NCBI GenBank assembly: GCA_030272155.1
Contig: CP126200.1
Location: 5,282,001-5,346,000 of the forward strand
Origin: Tetradesmus obliquus
Lineage: Eukaryota > Chlorophyta > Chlorophyceae > Sphaeropleales > Scenedesmaceae
Length of the DNA stretch: 64,000 bases
Direction of reading: 5' to 3'
How positions within the stretch are numbered: position 1 is the stretch's first letter; every line of letters begins with the position of its first letter. The notes under the pieces were generated by a model. The model was not told where the DNA came from and did no database searches. It saw nothing but the letters and a program-made list of their open reading frames with translations. The translations under genes were made by a program, and so were the position numbers. Shown here piece after piece: positions 40,769 through 50,477 of the stretch.

Positions 40769-41141
40769 CAGCAGCAGGGGACAAGCGCGCTCAGTGCAAC
40801 ACTAGGCAGGGTGAACGCAGCTTCTTTGTTCAGTGGATGATGAAGCTGGTCAGTGGCCGGCACAACATGCATGAGTACTGCTGCAAGGGCATTCTCACAG
40901 TACATAGAGACAGCTGTCTCTTGCATGCAGGAAAGGTAAGCAGCACAGCAGCTTGCTGATAGCATTTGAAGATATCGAAAGCATGGTCGACTGTTGTGAT
41001 GGTGGGTTGAACAGCAGCATCACCATAGCTGGCATGTAGTGACTGTGTACAGACTGCCGCTGCTACAGAGTTCTCACCATGCCTTGCACCACGTGATGGT
41101 AGCACAGGTACAGGCAGCGTGTCCTTCGTCAACTCAGACAT
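36759..41141 (-). CDS. Cir_N-domain nuclear protein, CIR1/CWC25-like (pre-mRNA splicing related)
   Basis: Nine exons on the minus strand join in phase: 41078-41141, 40647-40734, 40369-40402, 40100-40162, 39526-39605, 38913-38997, 38125-38470, 37280-37392 and 36759-37001, giving 371 residues. It starts MSELTKDTLPVPVLPSRG. The Cir_N-like core is NFLNQKPWHPLNFRNQIKKY, EHEQKAIQDF, followed by a charged helix and SIQFMYQKPPGLEAALARDR, recalling the MYExPPG motif of CIR1 and the MYQGPG of CWC25. The C-terminus is a basic Lys/His/Ser tail (SHKRHRKESSKHSKRHK) typical of nuclear speckle proteins. By family it should act in splicing or co-repression; which of the two relatives it is remains open. Exon 8 is preceded by three tandem copies of its own start. 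Confidence 0.78.
37356..37806 (-). repeat. four tandem copies of the exon-8 acceptor edge, Cir_N gene
   Basis: On the minus strand, CAG runs then AGGCTGAGGCGCTGCTAGCC (coding EAEALLASLDPAERQAVL) occur with starts at about 37806, 37668, 37531 and 37392. Unit length is about 137 bp. Only the copy at 37392 continues into DKKRRRAEKAARLEQAQ. The other three change to a shared intron sequence (GTGTTATGCGACATACTGTT). Confidence 0.92.
38598..38657 (+). repeat. (AGC)20 run in a Cir_N gene intron
   Basis: Twenty perfect units, CTG in the direction of transcription. Confidence 0.95.
39250..39312 (-). repeat. copy of Cir_N gene exon-5 end plus donor
   Basis: A 60-bp near-identical copy of 39519-39580, coding QATLAFLSPAEAARQRDR and followed by the same GTGCGGC donor, one intron length downstream. 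Confidence 0.9.
39897..39928 (+). repeat. 32-nt poly-C run (poly-G on the transcribed gene's sense strand)
   Basis: Thirty-two consecutive C bases inside an intron of the Cir_N gene. It is the longest homopolymer in the window. The sense-strand RNA would carry G32, which could form a G-quadruplex. Its length may be a sequencing estimate. Confidence 0.9.
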
Positions 41142-41668
41142 TACAGCAGGTTTGTTGACAGCCGCTGCCTATGCTGGACTACTGCTGCTGCTGCTGCTGC
41201 ACTCCTGCTGCTGCTGCTGCACTGCTGCTCCGCTTCAAGATGTACAGGTCACGACCAGCAATGCTATTGGTTGTGATAAACGTTCCTAGGATCCAGGTGC
41301 CTGTTTGTGTTCAAGCACAACTGTCGTCCTGTCTCAGGTTGTCAAGCTGGCCTGTTCGGAACTTAATGGGCCATGCGGCCCACAGACGCAACGTGTTTGA
41401 CTTGTATATGTATTATCAAGCAAACTAATCAAGCAAACTAATCAGATAAAACGTGGCATAGCGTGCGCAGGCGACCTTGTTTGCTTGGGAGAATGCAGCA
41501 GCAGCAACAGTCCAGGTGCTTGCTGGAAGCTGCCACCACAACAAACCCTCGAGTAACAGCCGAAAATACAACTGCGAGCCCACATACATGGCTGTACACA
41601 TCTAGCAGCAGCGGTTCCGGGATGGCATGGGCTTGTCGGTTAAGCAGGGTTTGGGTACTAACCAGAGA
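41142..41668. other. upstream region of the Cir_N gene, up to the hAT insertion
   Basis: About 530 bp. It contains two CTG runs (41180-41225) and no recognisable gene; presumably promoter and 5' UTR of the minus-strand gene. Confidence 0.45.
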
Positions 41669-41676
41669 GTATGAGC
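41669..41676. repeat. left 8-bp target-site duplication of hAT element
   Basis: GTATGAGC directly abuts the left inverted repeat and recurs at 43055-43062. Confidence 0.95.
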
Positions 41677-43054
41677 CAGGGGTGTGCCGTTTCATATTTC
41701 ACGTTTCGATTCCTTTCATTTCATTTCAAATTTCGTTTCAAATTTCACTCGTCGATACGCCCCACTGCACGGAGTGAAATCATTGCAAAACGTCCGCTTT
41801 GAGACGCAGGACAGCAGCAGCTCACGTTTCAAGCATCTAAAAGTGTATATACTTTCATATAGCAACATTACAATAGGGCCAAACACCAGTAGGAGCCCAG
41901 CACACACTCTGCCACGCTCAGCTTATCCACTGCCAGTGGGTGAAGGCTGTAGCCAGCAGCCTGCAGCATGCAGTGCCCAGGATGGGTCCCTTAAGAAGTC
42001 AGAACCTTTCTTCAAATCTGCAGCTGCAATAACACTAGTGATTATAGTACTAAAATCAAAAATAACACAAAGAAATACAGGCAATCACAAACCCACACAA
42101 GCATCAAGATGCACAATGCAGCCATTGCTGCTGCAGGTGGCATTCGCCCACATGACCTGCTGAAATACAGCTGCTCCTGCTCCTCCACTTTGGACTGTGT
42201 CTTTCCGTTATCCTTGTCCAGCATGGTGGTGGCCAGCGCCTTGCGGCCAATCAGCTTGCCCTTAATGTGCGGAGCAAGCGTGAACACCATCTGCTGGAAG
42301 TCAGGGTGCTTCACAAGGCTAAGGGGCTGGTTGCAGCCGTACAGGAAGATGGCGATGGCCTCATTGTGCTCCTCAATGTCAGCTGCGCTGTATTTAGGGT
42401 ACACCTTGACTGGAAAGGCAGATGCGGACCTGCCAGCACCTGTTACGCTGCCGCTGCTTGCGTTGCTGCCAGCACCACTGCTGCCAGCGCCAACTGGCAG
42501 TCCAGTGAGCGTTGTCTGCCCGCCGCGCTTGTCCCTGCAAAAACGTACAAGGGATTAGTATGCAAGTCACACCATGACTGCTGCTGCAAGTAGTGCTGCT
42601 GCTGCTGCTGCTGCTGCTCACTTGAGTGCCTTCAGTTTAGCTGCCACCTCCTGGTTAGACTCTGCTACCTTCTGAGCGGCTTCACTTGTCAAGAACTTCT
42701 GGCACGTCAACAGGTGGGTCTTAACGCGTGTAGTGTTGCCAGGTACAGACATGTTGCAGTGGTTGCACCTCTTCTGGCCGTTCACAGTGCTGATCTCGTT
42801 GTGCGCAAAACTGGGCGCTGCACCCCTTAGTTTCTTGCTAATCGATGGATATTCGGCGTCCAGCGCATGCCGGGAATGCGCCAAACCGAGACGGGCAGGG
42901 CCAGCATTTTGAACTTGCCCTCCCGCCTGCTGCTGCTGCTGCTGCTCAGACATGTTTCAGTCGTTTCACTTTTCCGTTTCAGATTTCATTAAATTTCATA
43001 TTTCAGTGAAATTTCTTACACCAGGGCTTGAAACCGTGAAATGGCACACCCCTG
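41677..43054 (-). mobile_element. complete short hAT-family DNA transposon (1378 bp, internally deleted)
   Basis: The ends are inverted repeats CAGGGGTGTGCC[G/A]TTTCA, which match over 17 of 18 positions, and the element is flanked by perfect 8-bp duplications GTATGAGC. Eight-bp duplications and CAGGG termini are hallmarks of hAT elements. Both subterminal zones are packed with TTTCA/TTTCG and GAAAT units (left 41689-41750, right 42955-43040), the kind of array hAT transposases bind. The interior encodes only the N-terminal part of a transposase on the minus strand. The intact ends suggest it can be mobilised in trans if a full-length relative exists. Confidence 0.93.
42042..42953 (-). pseudogene. 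truncated hAT transposase: BED zinc finger plus start of catalytic region
   Basis: Exon 1, 42622-42953 (ATG at 42953), encodes a BED-type zinc finger: the pair RCNHCN, then RVKTHLLTCQKF. After an intron that includes CTG repeats, exon 2 starts at 42534. It contains EAIAIFLYGCNQPLSLV and HPDFQQMVFTLAPHIKG, the typical hAT segment before the RNase-H-like core. The frame ends at 42042 soon after KVEEQEQLYFSR. The DDE catalytic core and the C-terminal dimerisation region are missing, so it cannot be an active transposase. It could act as a DNA-binding repressor of related elements. Confidence 0.85.
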
Positions 43055-43062
43055 GTATGAGC
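43055..43062. repeat. right 8-bp target-site duplication of hAT element
   Basis: GTATGAGC, identical to 41669-41676. Confidence 0.95.
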
Positions 43063-43502
43063 GGCGCATAACACACCATTGAATTCCCAGCCCCTGTTAG
43101 CAGGCTGCCCACAACATACTTTAGGAAGCAAGGTAGCAACAGATGGTTGCAGTGGCCTAGTACACAAGGAACATTGCCTGCACAGCTGCAGATGCATGTA
43201 GCACATGTGCATGCCCCATGTCGTGCATATCGCACCACCTGCAACTTACATAACCTCCTTTGTAACACCATCAGCGAGCAACATAAGATGTAACCACGCA
43301 CGTCAGCTGCCACAGCATAGAGATTGCCTGCGGTTGTTTGGATGCACACTAGCCACTGGGTGCTATGATAGCAATGCAGGCTGAAACCAACCACTGCTAT
43401 GGTATGCCCTGCCGGCTGCAAACGGACACTGCCTGATGGAGGTCAGAAACACCTGACTTCTTCAGCAGCCAAATCCACATCCGCTGCTGCCGCTGCTGCT
43501 GC
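43063..43502. other. intergenic between hAT element and the decarboxylase 3' end
   Basis: About 440 bp with no supported gene; likely includes the decarboxylase 3' UTR. Confidence 0.5.
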
Positions 43503-43624
43503 TCAGCTCCTGTCCTGCTCTGCTGCGCGCAGGTCAGCGCTGGCCTGGCTGGTGAGCAGGGCGCTGTCCAGGAAGTCGCCACGGAAGGGCAGGTCAACCT
43601 GCGCACGGTGGATCTGGGTGGCGG

Positions 43625-43687
<63 letters not shown>

Positions 43688-44926
43688 GAAATAGCAGCAG
43701 CAGCAAAATGGCATAGTTGAGCACATGGAGACACAGGAAGGGCAGGTCCACCTGCGCGCAGTGGATCTGGGTGGCGGTGGCAGCAGCGGCAGCAGCAGCA
43801 ACAGCAGCAGCAGCAGCAGCAGCAGCAAAACCGCACAGTCAAGCAGCGGGAGACAGGTGCCAGACACGGGAAGGGCAGGCCCACCTGCGCTCGGTGGATT
43901 TGGGTGGTGGGGGCGGGGGGAGGTCATCAGCCTTCAGGCTGCTGCCACAACACAGCACTCCTGCAGCCAGGTGGTGCCCTGCTCCATGCGCAGCTGCACC
44001 CTGCCGGAACGACTGCACTTAGAGCAGTGCAGAGGTGCATACACGCCTCAAGGTAGCAACACTCAAAACTCAATTACAACAGCTCAGCAGCCTCACCCAC
44101 CTCCTGCAGCCAGGTGGTGCCCTGGTCTATGCGCAGCTGCACCCTGCCAAGATGGCTGCACTCACAGAGGTGCATACGCCTCAAGCTGGTTAAAGTTATT
44201 AAATGCAACCAAACCAAACCAAACCAAACCAAACCACATCAAAGCAGCAGCCTCACACACCTCCTGCAGCCAGCCTGTGCCCTGTTCCATGCGCAGCTGC
44301 AGCACGTGGCCGCCCCGCTGCCTGTCGGCCGACAGGAAGTGGAAGTGGAAGCCAGGCACGTTGAGGTTGCTGCCCACAAAGGGTGGGCACCAGAAGCCCA
44401 CCAGCACACCAGACTCATCGGTGTGCTCACGCACAACCTGAAGTGGCAAACAGCAGTGGCAGCAGCAGCAACAGCAGTAGGGAGCATTGCTGTCAAGAAC
44501 AGGGGGGACGGCGCGCAGGCACCAGAACTTCTGGTCCAGAAGCCCACCAGCACACCAGACTCATCAGTGTGCTCGCGCACGACCTGAGTAGTGTGTGTGC
44601 AGCAGCAGCTGTGGAATTTGGTCACTGTCGAGCAAAGAATTCACGCGAAGGAGCGGTAGGCGCGCCAGGTGGGCTGCTGATGCTGCTGCGTGAGTAGCTC
44701 AGCAGGCATGCAGCACACACCAGGCTGTACCCCATGAACGCCATCTAATGCTGCAAGACACAACGCTTGCAGTTGAAAGCTTTGCGCAAATTGGGCTGCC
44801 CAGCATCAGGCATCCCCTGCCGTCACCACTGCCGGTGCCCACCTGGCTGCCTGCCACGTCCTTCAGCCGCACGCTGCCCTCCTGCTTGCACACCGCGCGG
44901 CTCTTCACGTACAAGAAGGAGCCTGC

Positions 44927-44961
<35 letters not shown>

Positions 44962-47477
44962 GAGCAGGAGTGATTACAGGTACACTACAGCTGTGCGCAA
45001 TTCCTGGCCAGAGCATGCACAACAAAGCAGCCACACCGCTATATCCCTGCACGCACATTCGTAACAGAGCACTGTCACACTGCGCTCTGGTGCCTGTTGT
45101 CCCCGGCCACTGGCACCCCTGCCACCATGCAGTGCTGACAACAAAACAGTCTTTTCTTGCACACACCAGCAGTGCGCGCTGGTGCATGTGTGTAACTGCT
45201 GGCTATCCTTCCCTGCCACCGCACCCCTTGCCAGTCCTGCCCTGCCATGTCCGTCCCGTCCTGTGTCTGAACCTTCTACCGAGGAGTCCCCCTATTGGGG
45301 GAAAGATGTTCTTATGATTTAAGCACCCCTTGCCAGTCCTGCCCTGCCCTGTCCTGTCTTATCCGCCCTGTCCAGTTCCGGCATGTCTTATCCCTGTCCC
45401 GTCCCCGTCCCAGCCGCAGTCCAGCAGCAGCGCATACACCACGTTGGCGGACCTGAAGTGGTACCTCAGCTCAAGCCGAAACCCGAAACCCAAACCCTCA
45501 TCCGCTCCATCCTGCCCTGTGCCGCCGCTTCTCTGCACACACCTTCTATCAGCAGCGCGTACACCAAGTTTGTGGACCTGAAGTGGCCACTGAACACCCA
45601 CGCACACAAGTACACAAGATGTACAAATCACAGAACACGCACAACCCAGCCTCACCTTCTATCAGCAGCGCATACACCACGTTGGTTGACCTGAAGTGGC
45701 CCTTCAGCTGGCCCTCCAGGCCCTGCAGGTCATCCACAGGCGACAGCTCAACCTGGCAGCGGCAGCGGCAGCAGCAGCAGCAGGGCAGCACCAGTAGTGG
45801 CAGTGCAGCTGCAGCTGCAGGATTGCACGTGATGCCTTGTCCGCCCAACACACATAGCTCGGCAGCCACTGCTGCATGCCAGTGCCTCATTCCCATCTGC
45901 TTGCTGCGCGCCTTGCTAAAATTCTTGACGTCACATATATGTGATGTATCAGCCACTGCTGGGTTGCTGTGTGTGTTGAGCTCGCACTCGCTTGCTGCGG
46001 GCCTCGCTGAAGACGGTCACCGTCATGCACATACACATTGCTGCATGCACAGCTAGCCATTGTCTGCCAGCTATGCCGGTGCATCTGTGCCGTCTGCCAC
46101 ACCTGCTTGCTGCGCGGCTTGCTGAAGACGGTCACCGTCATGCACATACACAATGGCGCATGCACAACCAGCCATTGTCTGCCAGCTGTGCCGGTTTCTC
46201 TGCGCCGTCTGCCGAGCTGATTGCTGCTCGCCTTGCTGAAGAGCGTCACACTCACGCATATAATGGTGACATGTTCGCGCATGCACAACTAGTCAACCGC
46301 TGCTGACTATGCAGGTCTCTCTGCGCCGCCTGCCGCACCTGCTTGCTGCGCGCCTTGCTGAAGAGCGTCACGCTCACGCATATAAAAGTGACATGTTCGC
46401 GCATGCACAACTAGTCAACGCTGCTGACTATGCCGGTCTCTCTGCGCCGCCTGCCGCACCTGCTTGCTGCGCGCCTTGCTGAAGAGCGTCACGCTCATGA
46501 AGGGTGTGCGCTCACTGCCCGTCAGCACCTTCACTCCCTCAGCGCCCTGGTGGTACGCCACGCCATCCAGCACCACAACCTGGGGTGAAAACTCGAATCA
46601 TAACAGTTATAAGACTCAGTGACAGAGGGTTGGCACAGAGGCGCATGTCCCTGCCCATTGTGAGCTCCCCTGTGCGCACCCACCCACTGGGTCCACCACC
46701 ATGTGCAGCCAGCCACATACGCTTAATCTATGTCACACATATGTTATGACTGAATGTGATATGAATGCAAGCGAGGCAAGGAACCCTGCAGGTGAGCCAC
46801 GCCATCCAGCACCACCACCTGCAGCCAGCCACACAAGCATATATGCTTGTTATATGATCCATGTGTCGCACATTGTATAATTGAATATGATGTGAATGTA
46901 AGCGAGGCAAGGAACCCTGCAGGTGGGCCACGCCATCCAGCACCACCACCTGAGGGAGACACGAACCCGAACAGTTTAACAGTTATAACAGTCAGTGACA
47001 GAGTGCTGACACACCGCAAACCTCCCTGCCCAGTGTTAGCACACCTGTGCGCACCCACCCACTGGGTCGCTTGATTGTGTTACGGGCGGTAAGTTGTAAC
47101 ATTCTTTTGACAGGTCCCATTGGCTGCACCTGGTTGTCCAGGCCGTAAAGGGTGTTCGAGCTGGGGCTGCGTTATCAACAAAACAGCTACATGACGGTTG
47201 TTCGTGCGTGCATTGCAGCCGCGTCACCTCTCCATCCCGGCCGTTGAGTGTGCCCAGGCAAATGCTGCACTTGTTATGACATCCTCATAACATGAATTAG
47301 TAATCGTAGTAGTCGTCGTAGTCAAGTTATCTAGCCATTTACAATAAAATCAGCTGCGTCACCTCTCCGTCCAGGCCATTGAGTGTGCCCAGGCCCAGGT
47401 TGCCCTTGCGCAGCACCTCAGCCACGCTGTGGTCGCCCTGCAGCAGCCCATCTACGATGCCGATGATGGGCTCTGGC

Positions 47478-47510
<33 letters not shown>

Positions 47511-48344
47511 GCCAGCAAAATGGGCCACAAAAGTATGAGCATGGCTGTGGAGGCGGTTGCTGCTGGGCATCGGGCTGTGTGGCTGCGACCTGTGATTGTG
47601 GGGCCAAGTCGCAGTACGGGTGACTGCACCAGCACAGCATGCCTGTGATGTGCACTAAAGTCCAGCCAGCAACAACCTCAAGCACCGCTCCAACAACAAC
47701 TGCAGCGACAGCTAGGCCAGCAGTGCAGCGGCTGTACTTTTGTCATTGCCTCACCTGCTATGTAAAGAGGCACCAGCGACTGCTGGCGCATGAACTTGAT
47801 CTGCTGGCTGCTCATGCGCTGCAGCGCTGCCCCATCCTGGCTGAGCTCCCTGCTGCTGAGTGCCTCCAGCTCTGAGGAAGGCTTCCACTGCAGGTCCTGC
47901 TGCTCTGACAGGAACCTGGGTGTGAGGGTGTGGTTTTGGCATTTAAAGTGCAGGTGCACAGTTGCGGATGCATCTTTGTTGTGTTGCAGGAGCAGGAAGT
48001 GCATTTGCAGCCAGGTGATGGTTGCAGGGGCAGGGTGCAAGTGGAGCACAACCAGCAGGCGCTGCATGGTAGATTGCAACACTGACAAAGCTGCGAGGAT
48101 GTGAGTGCCGACAACAAATGGTAACACTACAGCCTGTTGACATGGCTTATCTGCAGGTGCCTTTTGCACCTTGCTGCGTGATGTGTGCATTCCTGGTGTA
48201 GCAGAAGAGCAGCACCAACCCCCACCTATCGATGGCCTCCTCAGCCAATTCAGCAGCTGGCCGACCAACGCTCGCCGCAAAGTCTTGAAGTCTATGAAAC
48301 GTTGCGGGCTTCAGCTTTATCGTGGAGTGGCTTTCTTCTGCCAT
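43503..48344 (-). CDS. alpha-acetolactate decarboxylase (acetoin-forming)
   Basis: Minus-strand exons: 48226-48344, 47755-47915, 47363-47472, 46460-46579, 45656-45752, 44843-44922, a tentative ~44645-44673, 44261-44437 and 43503-43613, about 334 residues. Family motifs run in order: GIVDGLLQGDHSVAEVL, LGLGTLNGLDGEVVVLDG, RTPFMSVTLFSKA, STNVVYALLIEG, SGVLVGFWCPPFVG, then the Zn-binding stretch GFHFHFLSADRQRGGHVLQL with its H-x-H and distal His, and VDLPFRGDFLDSALL. The enzyme turns acetolactate into acetoin and CO2. The small exon (PTWRAYRSF) fits the family but not the phase, unless a GC donor or a missed exon is used. The first ~45 residues resemble a ribbon-helix-helix fold. All downstream introns hold exon-edge copies. 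Confidence 0.88.
43628..43681 (+). repeat. (CAG)18 run near the last decarboxylase acceptor
   Basis: Eighteen units. In the sense direction they are CTG and end 15 bases before the last exon. Confidence 0.95.
43737..43912 (-). repeat. two copies of the decarboxylase last-exon start
   Basis: The segment coding IHRAQVDLPF with its acceptor (real copy 43579-43625) recurs at about 43737-43780 and 43869-43912, separated by CAG runs. Confidence 0.85.
43957..44143 (-). repeat. two copies of the decarboxylase penultimate-exon end
   Basis: The segment coding LRMEQGTTWLQE (real copy 44258-44308) recurs at about 43957-44003 and 44097-44143. Each is followed by a GT-containing donor context. Confidence 0.85.
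44207..44235 (+). repeat. short (AAACC) microsatellite
   Basis: About six AAACC units inside an intron of the decarboxylase gene. Confidence 0.85.
44536..44590 (-). repeat. copy of penultimate-exon start of the decarboxylase
   Basis: Acceptor plus VVREHTDESGVLVGFW is repeated (real copy 44385-44440). The copy is near-identical and in frame with its own acceptor, so it could be a cryptic splice site. Confidence 0.9.
45424..45592 (-). repeat. two copies of decarboxylase exon-5 end
   Basis: The segment coding HFRSTNVVYALL (real copy 45656-45705) recurs at 45424-45470 and 45541-45592, the second more diverged. Confidence 0.85.
45900..46490 (-). repeat. six-unit ~120-bp tandem array of the exon-4 end and donor
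   Basis: The segment coding SVTLFSKARSKQ plus the GTGCGG donor begins near 45900, 45991, 46105, 46219, 46342 and 46462 (the real exon). Spacing settles at ~120 bp. Intervening sequence shares GCATGCACAACTAG and CTGACTATGCCGGTCTCTCT. The three units nearest the real exon are the most alike, so the array probably grew from that side. Confidence 0.92.
46796..46953 (-). repeat. two copies of the decarboxylase exon-4 start
   Basis: The acceptor and VVVLDGVA coding start recur at about 46796-46822 and 46916-46953 (real copy 46547-46582). The flanking GCAAGCGAGGCAAGGAACCC is shared. Confidence 0.88.
47219..47262 (-). repeat. copy of decarboxylase exon-3 end plus donor
   Basis: GCGTCACCTCTCCATCCCGG onward copies 47357-47400, retaining the GTGACGC donor on the minus strand. 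Confidence 0.88.
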
Positions 48345-49127
48345 GATGGGCTCTGTACTTCCGTAATGGACGATCCGGCTGCTTTAGGTACAACGGGCTT
48401 GATTGCAGAGCTAAACACAACAACAGCATAATTTTGCGGCTGACAAATTCAGCTCAACATCGCTGTGCGTTCCCGTTTTTACGGAACAGCCTGGAACAGC
48501 CCTAGTTGTTCTTGATGTTAAAGTGAGGGTTATGCTCTTTGTGCTCACAGGGTGCATGCACACATGAGCAGGGACTCGTTGCCAACCGTGCAGTACCAGC
48601 TTTTTCGGTGCTACATCTGCGGCAGCTTCGCCGGTGGGCCGGTGAGCGCATGAGATGCACGGATGCTGTTGGGAGCACATGTAACTTGTGGCGAGCTTAT
48701 CGCATATTTACTCCTGGTGTCGTCTCAGTTCAGCACTTTTGATGTGATAATTGCAGGGTCCCAACGCGCGCTGTGCTGGCTCAACAGGTTCGGCACGGCC
48801 TGACAAGTCTGGCACCGTACTGCTTGTCCATGCCTGAGCAGGTAACATGCACCGAAACAGTTATTCATGCCGAGTTCGTACCCTTTATGATGCAAACGTG
48901 CTTCGAGGTCCCCTCCTCGCTGCGAATTATGATGTTAGGGCTTTGTTACTGGCTCTCTACCCTCGAACCTGTCGAGATCTGCTATGCAATTGTGCTCGTG
49001 TGGTCATGCACATAGTACCGACAGATTTTATTCTGCGGCACTGGTGGCCAGGTGCAATTCTCCACCCCTGCAAGCAGTGGAAGCAGCAGTTGCAGTAGCA
49101 GGTGGTAGTGCCTTTTGTTAGGCCAAC
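48345..49127. promoter_or_regulatory. divergent promoter region between decarboxylase and Deg protease
   Basis: About 780 bp between divergent start codons. It is poor in CTG repeats and has no supported coding frame. Both promoters should lie here; no specific element was recognised. Confidence 0.5.
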
Positions 49128-49919
49128 ATGAGCAGTTTACGCGCCTTAGCCCGGCTTCGACCAGCATCGGCATCTCTTCTGCGTGTCGCTTACCGCACTG
49201 CATGTCCCGAGCTGCATCTCGCACGCACCAGCTGGGTCACAGCATCACCACTGCCAGCAGCAGCATGCAGCGCCCATGCGACAATTGTAAACAGTCAAGC
49301 GCAGCCGCCGCTATGGCTGCTGCCCCAACTTCGCAGCTTCACAACCACCTCCAGCAACAGCAGCAGCAGTGCGTCCTACAGCAAGGATGAGCTGGCTCGC
49401 CAGCTGAAGACGACAGACCTGGCACACCTGCTGCATGATGCAGGCATCGACTTCAGGGACTGCCTGGAGAGGTGCGGGGCTTTGCAGTAATTAAGAGGTG
49501 TATTGATATAGCATCACAGCAGCTGTCCTGCTCTTACTTGCTTGGCTGGTGCTGCCCAAGACAGAAATCAGCTTTAGGGGCTGCCTGGAGAGGTGTGAGG
49601 CCTGGGCACCACCACACTGTGTGTCTCTGGTGATGCAGTGTACCTTCAAATCAACCAGCCTGCAATGCACCTGTGCCTGTATGCATAGGGAGGCCCTGCC
49701 TAGCTCATGTAGTGCAGTTGCTGATGACCCTCAGCTGATCTGGTGTATTGCCTGCTGTTGCTGGCAGTGGCAACTGTCAACATTGTTACCAGCAGCATTC
49801 AGCACTTTGTTTGGTTGGCTGCCTGCAGGGCTGAGCTGTTGGAGCGCCTGGCAAGCAGCATGTACCGCCTGCCACCTGCGGTACGACACAAGCTGGACCA
49901 GCTCATGGCAGGCAGCAGC

Positions 49920-49979
<60 letters not shown>

Positions 49980-50025
49980 GACAGCAGTGGCAGCAGCAGC
50001 GCTTCCATCAACATGCCACCAGGTG

Positions 50026-50060
<35 letters not shown>

Positions 50061-50430
50061 CAAGCTGGCGCTGCTGCCAGCAGCACGCCTGCAGATGCGG
50101 CAGCGGCAGCCGCGGCTGCCAGCAGTGGTGGGGAGCCTGGCGTGGCTGCAGCAGCTGCTGCTACATATGGCATGAACTTGTACACAGATGAGGAGTATGT
50201 CGTATCCCTCTTTCAAAGGTGAACCTTAGCCAGGACAGCCTATGTTTCTCTCGTGTGACGCGTGTTTCTTTCGCATTGGTACGTCCTGTTTGGCATGATA
50301 CAACAACCTTCTATGTGGCACGCCTGTTGTTGACAGAGATACTGCATTTTGCATGTAAACGTGCGAATGGTCGACGTCGTAAGTGGTCAACAAAAAATGT
50401 ATCTGCCCGGGATAGCGTTGTGTTATACCA

Positions 50431-50477
<47 letters not shown>

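Noticed and set aside
44207..44235. (AAACC)n as a possible interstitial telomere repeat
   Set aside because: It does not match the TTTTAGGG/TTTAGGG types of green plants and is only six units long inside an intron.
45900..46490. Regularly spaced repeats resembling a CRISPR array (also 37356-37806)
   Set aside because: Units are 120-137 bp, contain coding sequence and splice sites of the host gene, and sit in a eukaryotic intron. There are no short palindromic repeats, unique spacers or cas genes.
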